A DNA stretch of 64,000 nucleotides from Bacillota bacterium (GTDB lineage Bacteria > Bacillota > Clostridia > Lachnospirales > Lachnospiraceae): the NCBI GenBank assembly GCA_023402845.1, contig JAEYFP010000055.1, positions 1-64,000 of the forward strand, read 5' to 3'. The notes beneath the pieces are model-generated. The model was not told the origin of the DNA. It saw only the letters and a program-made list of their open reading frames with translations, and ran no database searches. Of this stretch, positions 50,547 to 58,752 are shown in pieces. Numbering within the stretch: the stretch's first letter is position 1; the number at the start of each line of letters is the position of its first letter. Both the position numbers and the translations under genes were made by a program.

Positions 50547-52145
50547 ATGTATCAAGTATTGATTGTTGATGATGAGCCGATTGTAAAAATCGCTCTGAGA
50601 TCTGTAATTAATTGGAATCTATATGGCTATTCCATCTGTGCCACAGCCTCAGATGGGAAGGAAGCGCTCGCCCTTGTCGATCAGCACACTCCCGATCTTG
50701 TCATCACGGACTTAAAAATGCCGGTTATGGATGGCATTTCACTCATCAGAGCACTTAAGGAACAACAGTTTAAGGGTGAAATATTGGTGATCAGCAATTA
50801 TGATGATTTTGAATCTGTCCGCTCTGCTCTCGTTCTCGGCGCCGCAGATTATATTCTAAAGGTGAGTATCGAGGAAGAAAATCTGACAAAGCAATTAAAA
50901 GCGATTACAGAGCGCTTGGATACCCGTTTCAGCATTACGGACGTCTCCCGTGAACAGGAACAGAAAAAATACGAGAAAATGCAGTTTCATCAACAGCTTA
51001 AGGAATTTCTTGAGGATCCCCAATATACGGTCGGCATGCTTTTAGAAAACAGTCCTTCCTGCGCCGCAGAAGGGGATGCAGTCTTCACCGCCTTTTATTT
51101 GGATTTTCCGGCAAAAAAAAGTTCCCCGGATAAAAAATTTTCTAATACACTTGTTTATAACAGCTTGAAGGAAGTTCTGGACGAGGTTCCCGGAAAGGAG
51201 ATTTTATTTCTTTCCCAGAGCACCGTATTAATTTTTTTTCCGACCTTCTGCACGGAAAACTGCAATTCCTTTCTGCATGCGCTGGGACAAAAGCTTCTCT
51301 CCATTTTTGAGCTGTATTTATCCGTTTCTCCAACTGTCATTTTTCAGGAGGATATCCATGGCTATCAGTCTTTGAAACAATGGTATACCGAATTCTTGCA
51401 TATTATGACTCTGAACTTTTATGAACCGCTGAAACTTCTCCATGCAGACGGCTTTCAGCCAATCCACTATATGAGTTTTCTCTACTATAAGGACTTCGTA
51501 AATCTGATACAGAACAACCGGATGGCACAGTTCGCGGACAGCGTCGAAAAAATTGCGGACATTATCGGGACATGCCGAACGCTTCATGTTTATCCTGAAA
51601 TCTTAAAAACTTTTTTTACAAAGTCCTTAGATCTGCTGGAATACTTAAACTATTCTCCTTCCATTGAAATCCATGACTATTTACTGGATTTAAAGGAAGG
51701 AATTCAGACGTGCGAAAACGCTCCGGAGCTTTCCCGCCTCGTGACACTTGCAGCGGAGGCGGTCTTCTCTCCTCCTCTTTCCATCGTCCGGACGGATTTG
51801 ACACACCTCAAGGCAGAAACACAAAAAGCGATGGAATACATCAATACGCATTACGGCAAACGAATTGCCCTAAGCGCTATTGCGGAAACTGTTAATTTGA
51901 GTGCAAGCTACTTATGCCGTCTGTTTAAGTCCGAAGTCGGCATGAGCATCACAGGCTATCTCAATCAGGTCCGCATGGAAAAAGCAGGTTTCCTTTTGCG
52001 CACAAGCAACATCAATGTCTACATGAAAGAAATCTCTGCGGCCGTCGGCATCGAGGACCAGTTATATTTCAGCCGTATTTTCAAAAAATATTACGGAATT
52101 TCACCCTCCGAATACCGAACAAAGCATGATCCCGCCTCTAGATAA
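50547..52145 (+). CDS. YesN-type AraC response regulator
   Basis: The 532-residue protein has an N-terminal receiver (VDDEP at 7-11, phospho-acceptor Asp55 in VITDLKMP), a long middle region, and a C-terminal AraC domain with two HTHs (TVNLSASYLCRLFKSEVGMS and IEDQLYFSRIFKKYYGISPSEY). It should activate the divergent transport/glycosidase operon when phosphorylated by the neighbouring kinase. Its last eight bases overlap the end of the convergent oxidoreductase gene. Confidence 0.94.
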   Translation: MYQVLIVDDEPIVKIALRSVINWNLYGYSICATASDGKEALALVDQHTPDLVITDLKMPVMDGISLIRALKEQQFKGEILVISNYDDFESVRSALVLGAADYILKVSIEEENLTKQLKAITERLDTRFSITDVSREQEQKKYEKMQFHQQLKEFLEDPQYTVGMLLENSPSCAAEGDAVFTAFYLDFPAKKSSPDKKFSNTLVYNSLKEVLDEVPGKEILFLSQSTVLIFFPTFCTENCNSFLHALGQKLLSIFELYLSVSPTVIFQEDIHGYQSLKQWYTEFLHIMTLNFYEPLKLLHADGFQPIHYMSFLYYKDFVNLIQNNRMAQFADSVEKIADIIGTCRTLHVYPEILKTFFTKSLDLLEYLNYSPSIEIHDYLLDLKEGIQTCENAPELSRLVTLAAEAVFSPPLSIVRTDLTHLKAETQKAMEYINTHYGKRIALSAIAETVNLSASYLCRLFKSEVGMSITGYLNQVRMEKAGFLLRTSNINVYMKEISAAVGIEDQLYFSRIFKKYYGISPSEYRTKHDPASR

Positions 52146-54624
52146 ACAGGTTTATGTTGGATTCCTCTGCATCTCCAAGATAGGAGGCCACACCTGCAAG
52201 CTCAACTCCGTCGATCAGTTCTTCCTTCGTAATTCCCATAATATCCATAGACATTGTGCAGGCTACAAGCTTGATTCCACTGTCTATCGCATGCTGCATC
52301 AATTGTTCAAGAGAATCCACATTTTTGTCATTCATGACTTTTTTCATCATGGCGGTTCCCATTCCGGCCATATTCATTTTCGATAATTTCAGCTTCTTGC
52401 TGCCCTTTGGCATCATGAAACCAAACAGTTGATCCATAAACGGCTTTTTCATAGCGGGGGCCTTTGTTTTCCTTAATGCATTTAAACCCCAGAAGGTAAA
52501 GAACATCGTTACCTGCCTGCCCATAGCAGCCGCTCCATTGGCAATGATAAAAGAGGCCAGCACCTTATCCAAATCCCCGCTGAACACGATGATGGTTTTT
52601 CCCTGCGGCATATCCACGATTTTCGTTTCTGCCTCCAGATTACAGCTCTCCTTTCCTTTTCTAATAAATACAAGGTTTTCTTTGTTCTGCCGTTCGGTTT
52701 TTAGTAATGTATTTCCCGTTCTTCTGCACCACGAAGCGATATCCGCCGCAAACCCCATATCCGTAGCAGATACCTTTAAGACCTCTTCCTCCCCCATTCC
52801 GCAAATCACTTCATGAACCTTCATAATGGGGCCGGGACACTGTAAACCGCAGCAATCCAGTACTTTTATTTCCCGATCGGGCAATATCTGCTGACTCGGT
52901 TTCTTTTCTTCTTTTTCTATTTCCGAAATAACCGCAATATTATTTATATCGTCATGCATTGATTTATAAAAGGAGGTTCCGCCTGAAAGTACAGCCACCT
53001 TTTCAAAACCGTTCTGACGCAGCATTCTTGCCGCATTATAGGAACGCACCCCAATCGTACAGTAGGAAATAATCAGTTTTTCCCGATCCAGTTCTTTCAT
53101 TCTCCCGCGAAGCTGTCCGAGCGGAATATGGTAAGAGCCCGGAATGGAAAAGACCATCCGCTCCATTTCCTCTGTCACATCCAATATGGTGTAATCATCT
53201 TTTCTTTCTTCATCGGCGAGTAATGCATCCACCTCATCCCACTCAATGAAGCTTACAAGTCCGTTCAGAATATTTTCAGCGACAAAGCCCAGCATATTCA
53301 CAGGATCCTTCGCGGAAGAAAAAGGAGGCGCATAAGCAAGCTCCAGCTCTGCCAGATCATAAACTGTTCCATTTAACCGCATTGTCGCAGCAAGCGTATC
53401 AATCCTCTTATCCGCACCTTCCTGTCCAACGACCTGACCGCCGAGGATTTTTCCCTCTTTATCAAACAAAAGTTTCAAAGTGAGAGGCGCTGCTCCGGGA
53501 TAATATCCCGCATGAGATTTCTGATTGATAAGTGCCGAATAATAATCCTGATTTTTCACTTTTCCCATTGCCTTCAGCTGCTTTTCATTCAAGCCCACAC
53601 TGGCAATATCCAGATCAAATACCTTTGCAACCGCAGTCCCCAAGGTTCCGTTATATGTTTTCCGGTCCCCCGACAAATTGTCGGCGAGAATACGGGCCTG
53701 CTTATTGGCAGGTCCGGCAAGCGGCACCATCGTTTGATCCTTTGTCACATAATGTGTTACTTCTATTACATCCCCTACCGCATAGATATCCGGATGTGAG
53801 GTCTTAAAATACTCGTCTACAAGAACTCCGCCCTTCTGATTTAAGGCAAGCCCCGCCTGTTTTGCAAGTTCACTGTTCGGTCTGATTCCGATCGAGAGAA
53901 TAATCAAATCGGCTTCTATGACAGTTCCGCTTTTTAATTCGATGTTTGTAAATCCGTCCGCCTGATGAAATTCCTTTACTCCATCATTTAAGATTAAACG
54001 AACCTGATTCATCCTCATATTTTCATGAATCAGCTTTGCCATTTCAAGATCAACCGGTGCCATAACCTGATTCTGCATTTCGATGACAGACACCTCTAAG
54101 CCCTGCCGATGGAGATTTTCCGCCATTTCAAGTCCAATAAATCCGCCGCCGATGACCGCCGCACGCTTCGGCTGTTTCTCCTCAATATATGCTTTGATCT
54201 GATCCGTATCCGGTACCGTCCACAGTGTAAAAATAGACTCTGCCTCAATGCCCGGAATTGGCGGCTTCACAGGAGAGGATCCGGTTGCCAGCACCAGATT
54301 ATCATAAACCTCTTCATAGACTTCTCCCGTAACAAGATTTTTTACTTCAATTTTTTTCTCATCAGGCATGATCCTAAGCACTTCACTCGACACCCGAACA
54401 TCAATCGCAAATTTATTTTTCATTGCCTGCGGTGTCTGCAGCAAAAGTGCATCCCTGCTTTTGATTACGTCACCGATATAATAAGGTAAGCCACAGTTTG
54501 CATAAGAAATATGCGCACCACGCTCCAGCAGAACAATTTGCATCGATTCGTCTCTTCGCCGAAGCCTTGCTGCCGTCGTAGCTCCTCCGGCAACTCCGCC
54601 TATAATCACAGTTTTTTTAGCCAT
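52138..54624 (-). CDS. CoA-disulfide reductase fused to rhodanese, TusA and DsrE-like domains
   Basis: The 828-residue protein has four modules. An FAD/NAD disulfide reductase (about 1-450) has the CoADR cysteine in SYANCGLPYY (Cys44) and GGGFIGLEMAE. A rhodanese (about 465-555) has its cysteine in SYCTIGVRSY. A TusA-like domain (about 585-655) has CCGLQCPGPIMKVHEV. A DsrE/F-like domain (about 665-828) has the conserved CTMSMDIMG. Together these handle persulfide: the reductase acts on CoA disulfide or polysulfide, and the other domains relay sulfane sulfur. It is cytosolic. The ATG at 54624 follows AGGGAG. It stands alone, divergent from the MerR gene. Confidence 0.92.
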   Translation of the reverse strand: MAKKTVIIGGVAGGATTAARLRRRDESMQIVLLERGAHISYANCGLPYYIGDVIKSRDALLLQTPQAMKNKFAIDVRVSSEVLRIMPDEKKIEVKNLVTGEVYEEVYDNLVLATGSSPVKPPIPGIEAESIFTLWTVPDTDQIKAYIEEKQPKRAAVIGGGFIGLEMAENLHRQGLEVSVIEMQNQVMAPVDLEMAKLIHENMRMNQVRLILNDGVKEFHQADGFTNIELKSGTVIEADLIILSIGIRPNSELAKQAGLALNQKGGVLVDEYFKTSHPDIYAVGDVIEVTHYVTKDQTMVPLAGPANKQARILADNLSGDRKTYNGTLGTAVAKVFDLDIASVGLNEKQLKAMGKVKNQDYYSALINQKSHAGYYPGAAPLTLKLLFDKEGKILGGQVVGQEGADKRIDTLAATMRLNGTVYDLAELELAYAPPFSSAKDPVNMLGFVAENILNGLVSFIEWDEVDALLADEERKDDYTILDVTEEMERMVFSIPGSYHIPLGQLRGRMKELDREKLIISYCTIGVRSYNAARMLRQNGFEKVAVLSGGTSFYKSMHDDINNIAVISEIEKEEKKPSQQILPDREIKVLDCCGLQCPGPIMKVHEVICGMGEEEVLKVSATDMGFAADIASWCRRTGNTLLKTERQNKENLVFIRKGKESCNLEAETKIVDMPQGKTIIVFSGDLDKVLASFIIANGAAAMGRQVTMFFTFWGLNALRKTKAPAMKKPFMDQLFGFMMPKGSKKLKLSKMNMAGMGTAMMKKVMNDKNVDSLEQLMQHAIDSGIKLVACTMSMDIMGITKEELIDGVELAGVASYLGDAEESNINLFI

Positions 54625-54743
54625 AGCCGCTTCTCCCTTTTTATTGTTATTATTTTAACGGTTATTATTGAGATAATAATATCATGATTGAAGAGATCGT
54701 TCTGTAACCAAGTCACATAAAAAAACAAAATCTGTTGTAGTAT

Positions 54744-54774
54744 TTGACTACTACGTTATGTTATAGTTTACAAT
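54744..54774 (+). promoter_or_regulatory. MerR-type promoter (19-bp spacer) of the merR-tipAS gene
   Basis: TTGACT (54744-54749) and TACAAT (54769-54774) are separated by 19 bases, the long spacing typical of MerR-activated promoters. ACTA (54747-54750) and TAGT (54764-54767) form a dyad within it. A further inverted repeat, GTAGTA/TACTAC, overlaps the -35 (54737-54754). The sequence matches the promoter at 58350-58380 at 24 of 31 positions. Confidence 0.8.
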
Positions 54775-54800
54775 GAAATTTGTAAGGAGGCGTGATAGCA

Positions 54801-55544
54801 ATGAATGCAAAAGAAGTAGCAAAAATAACTGGTGTAAGTGTGCGCGCACTTCATCATTATGACACAATATCAATCCTCAGTCCAAGCCGCAATCCGAAAA
54901 ACGGCTATCGCGAATACTCAGACGAGGATATGGATAGACTGCAACAAATCTTATTCTTTAAAGAATGTGGCTTCTCTCTTGTACAAATCAAGGAACTTCT
55001 AAGCAATCCGAATTTTGATAGAGAAAAGGCATTCAATCTACAAAAGAATTTTCTTTTACAAGAAAAAAAGCGTATTGAATTAATGCTTGAAACTCTTGAT
55101 AAATCAGTAAGGAATATGAAAGGAAAGATGACAATGAGTATCAAAGAAAAGTTTCATGGGTTTGATTTTACAAACAATCCATATGAAAATGAAGCCAGGC
55201 GTTTATGGGGTGACAAGGCTGTCGATCAAAGTAACGCCCGCATAAAGTCACTACCGAAAAATGAGCAGGAAGCAATAGCAAAAGATATGGATGATTTGTT
55301 TATGAATTTGGCCAAAATAAGGAATAATGCACCAGACTCTGTAACTGCACAAGAAGCTATGGCTAAAATGTACAACCACTTTAATGCAAACTTCGGTTAC
55401 AGATATTCTCCGGAAGCTTTTGCCGGAGTCGGACAAATGTATGTTACTGACGAAAGATTTACTGTAACTGTAGACAAATATGGCGACGGCCTGTCTAAGT
55501 TTCTATCCGAAGCTATGAAAATTTATGCCGAAAGCCTGAAATAG
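54801..55544 (+). CDS. MerR-family regulator with C-terminal TipAS domain
   Basis: The 247-residue protein has an N-terminal MerR HTH (KEVAKITGVSVRALHHYDTI, then NGYREYSDEDMDRL), a dimer helix (about 75-110), and a C-terminal TipAS-like domain (about 118-245, with YENEARRLWGDKAV and GVGQMYVTDERFTVTVDKYG). TipA-type regulators bind ligands such as antibiotics or other small molecules through this domain and activate promoters with over-long spacers, usually including their own. The ATG at 54801 follows AAGGAGG. The gene is convergent with the aminopeptidase cluster whose promoter it probably controls. Confidence 0.9.
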   Translation: MNAKEVAKITGVSVRALHHYDTISILSPSRNPKNGYREYSDEDMDRLQQILFFKECGFSLVQIKELLSNPNFDREKAFNLQKNFLLQEKKRIELMLETLDKSVRNMKGKMTMSIKEKFHGFDFTNNPYENEARRLWGDKAVDQSNARIKSLPKNEQEAIAKDMDDLFMNLAKIRNNAPDSVTAQEAMAKMYNHFNANFGYRYSPEAFAGVGQMYVTDERFTVTVDKYGDGLSKFLSEAMKIYAESLK

Positions 55545-55555
55545 TTCGGCATAAA
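55522..55555. terminator. Bidirectional hairpin between converging genes
   Basis: TTTATGCCGAA (55522-55532) pairs with TTCGGCATAAA (55545-55555), an 11-bp stem overlapping the end of the MerR gene. It is flanked by A/T runs on both sides, so it can end transcripts from the regulator and from the converging aminopeptidase gene. Confidence 0.65.
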
Positions 55556-55581
55556 AATTTCATATTATCACGAACGGTCCA

Positions 55582-56457
55582 TTAATATGCCAATATTTCA
55601 TAACCGGATTCAGTTACTAGTATTGTTTTTTCCCACTGTGCAGAAGGCTTTCCATCAGCAGTGCGAACAGTCCAATTATCGTATTTGTCAGTTGTTATTT
55701 TGGGGCTTCCCATATTTATCATAGGCTCTACGGTAAAAACAAGCCCCGGAACCAAGAGCATTCCGGTTTCTTGCTTTGTCACATAACCAACCCAGGGTTC
55801 TTCGTGAAATTCCAGACCGATGCCATGGCCTCCAATTTCCCGAACAACAGAATACCCATTTCTCCGCGCATGGTCATTTACCGCCTGCCCCACATTTCCA
55901 AGAAAACTCCATGGCTTTATTTGTTCAATGCCCAACTCTACACACTCTTTCGCAATATCAACCAGCTTTTGTTTTTCAAGAGATACAGTTCCTACACAAA
56001 ACATACGGGAAGAATCTGAAAAAAAGCCGTTATAAATTGTTGATGCATCAATATTTACAATATCACCGCTTCGCAGGAATACATGTTCAGAGGGAATACC
56101 GTGACATACAACATCATCAATTGAAATACACACGCTCTTAGGGTATCCTTGAAAATTCAAAGGCGCCGGGACACCTCCCAGTTTTTTGGTTTTTTCAAAG
56201 AGAAGCCGGTCAAGTTCTTCGGTGGTGATTCCATCAACCGCATAATCTGAAATAAAATCCAGTACAGCAATGTTTCGTTTGCCGCTTTCTCTAATACCTT
56301 CAATTTGCTGTTTTGTTTTAATTAATTTTCGAGAAGGCACTTCACATTTCTTTAAACGGCAGCTTTCCATTTGTTCTTCAACAGGTCCATGGCACTTCTT
56401 ATATTTTTGACCGCTGCCACACCAGCAGGGATCATTTCTTCCAAATTTATCAGACAT
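55582..56457 (-). CDS. map: Type I methionine aminopeptidase with N-terminal SEC-C motif
   Basis: The 291-residue enzyme starts with a SEC-C zinc motif (GRNDPCWCGSGQKYKKCHG) and a linker, then a complete MetAP domain. Metal-site residues are visible in DVVCHGIPSE, NIDASTIYNGFFSDSS, GGHGIGLEFHEEPW and FTVEPMI, with a final Glu in AQWEKTILVTE. It removes initiator Met from nascent proteins; the SEC-C part may tether it to ribosomes. The ATG at 56457 follows AAGGAGATA. This is likely an extra copy beside the housekeeping map gene, since it sits in a regulated cluster and not next to adk or secY. Confidence 0.9.
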   Translation of the reverse strand: MSDKFGRNDPCWCGSGQKYKKCHGPVEEQMESCRLKKCEVPSRKLIKTKQQIEGIRESGKRNIAVLDFISDYAVDGITTEELDRLLFEKTKKLGGVPAPLNFQGYPKSVCISIDDVVCHGIPSEHVFLRSGDIVNIDASTIYNGFFSDSSRMFCVGTVSLEKQKLVDIAKECVELGIEQIKPWSFLGNVGQAVNDHARRNGYSVVREIGGHGIGLEFHEEPWVGYVTKQETGMLLVPGLVFTVEPMINMGSPKITTDKYDNWTVRTADGKPSAQWEKTILVTESGYEILAY

Positions 56458-56496
56458 TTTATCTCCTTGCATTCAAATTTGGAGGGAGCAATACGC

Positions 56497-56844
56497 CTAT
56501 TGACTAAGTCTGCCAAGAGAGACACCGCAAGCTTTCCGATATTGCCGCGGCGAACATTGAAATGCTTGAGAAAAAGCTCTGGCAAACGCTTCCGATGACG
56601 AGTATCCGTAACGGAAAGCAATATCGGTGATTTTGTCATTGGTTATGCAAAGATCATATGCGGAAGCTTTTAATCTGCATTGGGCAAGAAATTGTTTATA
56701 TGTCATACCCATGTGTTCCCTGAACTTTGTTGAACAGTAATACGGTGAATAACCAACATGTGATGACATATCATGCAGGCTTGGATTTTGGGTTATGTTA
56801 TTTTCCACCCACTTTGCCATTGATTCTATTGTTTGTATAGACAT
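56497..56844 (-). CDS. Short AraC-type DNA-binding protein
   Basis: The 115-residue product contains only the AraC double-HTH domain (SLHDMSSHVGYSPYYCSTKF, then ITDIAFRYGYSSSEAFARAF), ending in QCSPRQYRKACGVSLGRLSQ. Related regulators (Rob/SoxS-like) either stand alone at this size or carry an effector domain; no such domain remains here. The ATG at 56844 follows AAGGAGT. It lies between the AAA+ ATPase and the aminopeptidase genes on the same strand and may be SoxS-like or truncated. Confidence 0.85.
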   Translation of the reverse strand: MSIQTIESMAKWVENNITQNPSLHDMSSHVGYSPYYCSTKFREHMGMTYKQFLAQCRLKASAYDLCITNDKITDIAFRYGYSSSEAFARAFSQAFQCSPRQYRKACGVSLGRLSQ

Positions 56845-56941
56845 TTGCCTCACTCCTTTCATCAGTATATCAACATTCATAGATCATTACCTGATATAAG
56901 TTGCACATTTGAATAAACATCAGTTTTATTTCATAGATAGG

Positions 56942-57802
56942 TTATATTTGCCGGTTTGCTTTCTTGGCTTTCTTGACTCTTTCAACCGCAAGTTCAAAAT
57001 CATGCAGGCCAACCTTACACTGAATACCATCTCTATTTAATGCAAAGGTGGCAGCATTAATAATAACATTTAAAATTTCCGCACCTGATAGACCTTTTGA
57101 ATGATCTGCAATCTCATAAAGCTCCTCATCTGTAATACTTTTTGGGTATTCAAAAGGAATCATTTTCTGATAAAGCTGTATGATGCCCTGTTCATTAGGC
57201 AGCGGCATCTCAATATGTCCGATGATACGGCGCACAAAAGCACTGTCATAGTTGGACATAAAGTTTGTTGCAAAAAGCGTTACTCCACAAAAGGAATCCA
57301 GTTCAAGAAGCATAACAGAACGGCTGACATTCACAGCATGATCTGTACTTTGGCTTACATTGGAAAGCCTTTTACCTAAAATGGAATCTGCCTCGTCAAA
57401 AAAAAGGATTGCATCATTCTCCTTGGCAAATTGAAATGCTTCCTTGATATTCTTTGGTGTTTCTCCTACAAATTTGGATTCAATTTCTGCATAGTTTACT
57501 CGAATCATCGGTTTGTCCAGTGCATTGGCAATTGCCTCTGCCGTAACAGATTTTCCGGTTCCCGGAGGGCCGTATAAATTGATGGCCGTCCGGCCTCCAC
57601 TCAAGTCTACCTTACCTAATCCAAAATTGATATATAAAATTTTATGCAGCTTCACTTTCTGCAACAGACTGTCTATTTGCTGTCTGGCTGCTTCCGGAAG
57701 TACTAGATCCTCCAATGTTTTCTTGGGATTTTCTATTTTAAACGGCAGCGCTGCCTTATCCTTTTGTAATAATGGTGATATAAATCTTTCATCTGTGTTC
57801 AT
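56942..57802 (-). CDS. AAA+ ATPase of the TipAS cluster
   Basis: The 286-residue protein is essentially one AAA+ module with Walker A GPPGTGKS (79-86), Walker B AILFFDEADSI near residue 130, a sensor in LFATNFMSNYD and an arginine pair in AFVRRIIGH. It resembles the Cdc48/FtsH/spastin group but lacks protease or substrate domains; only a short N-terminal region (about 1-70) precedes the motor. A remodelling role on a protein partner is inferred. It starts 19 bases after the TipAS protein gene, with GGGAG as ribosome site. Confidence 0.85.
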   Translation of the reverse strand: MNTDERFISPLLQKDKAALPFKIENPKKTLEDLVLPEAARQQIDSLLQKVKLHKILYINFGLGKVDLSGGRTAINLYGPPGTGKSVTAEAIANALDKPMIRVNYAEIESKFVGETPKNIKEAFQFAKENDAILFFDEADSILGKRLSNVSQSTDHAVNVSRSVMLLELDSFCGVTLFATNFMSNYDSAFVRRIIGHIEMPLPNEQGIIQLYQKMIPFEYPKSITDEELYEIADHSKGLSGAEILNVIINAATFALNRDGIQCKVGLHDFELAVERVKKAKKANRQI

Positions 57803-57821
57803 GTTCCTCACTCCCTTTCTT

Positions 57822-58265
57822 TTACTCTTCTAATTGTAAGGATTGTGTCTCCAGCCATCTTGTCGCCAATACGTCCGCATAGTACGCAATGGAATCCCCA
57901 AAAAAGTCCGGGAGAGCCTGGTCAATCTTCTCATAATATTTACGAAATTCCCGATCATTCTTATACATCTCTCCCAGGTTTTCAATTACCTCAATTGACG
58001 GTTCATAAAAATAATAAAGTTGTTCATGCCATATTCTGACGCGCTCCTGTACCTTTGCCGAATCCATTGGAGTACCTTCGCGCATCAGCTTTGCTATTTC
58101 CTCATAGTTTTCGTCCATAGCGCGCAATACTAAATCCTGCTGATTGCTTGTATAACTTTTCCATAATTGTATGGAACTCTCTGCACGTTCGCCCCAACGC
58201 TCTATAGCCTCAGCCTCATACTGATCCATTGTTTGATGTACATTCCGATTTTTTCTCTTTTTCAT
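57822..58265 (-). CDS. Stand-alone TipAS-domain protein without HTH
   Basis: The 147-residue product matches the ligand-binding half of TipA regulators (EAIERWGERAESSIQLWKSY near residue 18, REGTPMDSAKVQERVRIWHE near 63, and IENLGEMYKNDREFRKYYEK near 94) but has no MerR DNA-binding part. TipAS proteins sequester small molecules such as thiopeptides. Here it could bind the same ligand as the MerR regulator, acting as a buffer, or be handed to the AAA+ ATPase. It is the first gene after the MerR-type promoter at 58350-58380. It has AAAGGCAG as ribosome site. Confidence 0.85.
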   Translation of the reverse strand: MKKRKNRNVHQTMDQYEAEAIERWGERAESSIQLWKSYTSNQQDLVLRAMDENYEEIAKLMREGTPMDSAKVQERVRIWHEQLYYFYEPSIEVIENLGEMYKNDREFRKYYEKIDQALPDFFGDSIAYYADVLATRWLETQSLQLEE

Positions 58266-58349
58266 ATTTATAATCTGCCTTTCTGCAGTTCAATCCCGAC
58301 ACCTCCGTAACTCTCGTCTTAGAACTACTCTTTCCACTTAACAGAACAA

Positions 58350-58380
58350 ATTATATACTATGACGTATCGTTATAGTCAA
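58350..58380 (-). promoter_or_regulatory. MerR-type promoter (19-bp spacer) of the TipAS/AAA+ cluster
   Basis: On the minus strand, TTGACT (58375-58380) and TATAAT (58350-58355) are 19 bases apart, with ACTAT and ATAGT as a dyad spanning the spacer. It shares the TTGACTA start, the TAGT before the -10 and most spacer bases with the merR-tipAS promoter. Confidence 0.8.
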
Positions 58381-58433
58381 GAGGCAATCCGTAGGAATTG
58401 GCAAAATGAATACTTAAATTCATGATTACAAGG

Positions 58434-58681
58434 AGAACAAAAGTGTGCTTCGCCCACTCTCGCGATCATTTACTCCGGCAGCACAGCTTTTGTTCCGCGC
58501 GCGAAGCTGCGCATAATATTTTGTTATATAGGAAATCCGAAGGAATTTCCTATATAAGAACAAAAGTGTGCTTCGCCCACTCTCGCGATCATTTGTTCCG
58601 GCAGCACAGCTTTTGTTCCGCGCGCGTAGCTGCGCATAAAATTTTCTTGTATAGGAAATTCGAAGCAATTTTCTATACAAG
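58434..58681. repeat. Two tandem copies of a 123-bp intergenic repeat
   Basis: Copy 1 starts at 58434 and copy 2 at 58557 (both begin AGAACAAAAGTGTGCTTCGC). They are near identical, with a GC-rich part (CGATCATTT, CCGGCAGCACAGC, CCGCGCGCG). Each ends in a long AT-rich inverted repeat (TATATAGGAAAT / AATTTCCTATATA in copy 1; TTGTATAGGAAATT / AATTTTCTATACAA in copy 2). Open frames exist on both strands only because the repeat is GC-rich; none has a ribosome site. It resembles a non-autonomous dispersed element. Confidence 0.85.
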
Positions 58682-58717
58682 AAAAAAGAGGTTCACCAGT
58701 CAACCCAGTGAACCTCT
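58682..58717 (-). terminator. Rho-independent terminator after ppdK
   Basis: AGAGGTTCAC (58687-58696) pairs with GTGAACCTCT (58708-58717). On the minus strand it runs into TTTTTTC. It lies 36 bases past the ppdK stop. Confidence 0.88.
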
Positions 58718-58752
58718 CCACACTCAAAATCTTCCGATTTCAAGCAACTTAT

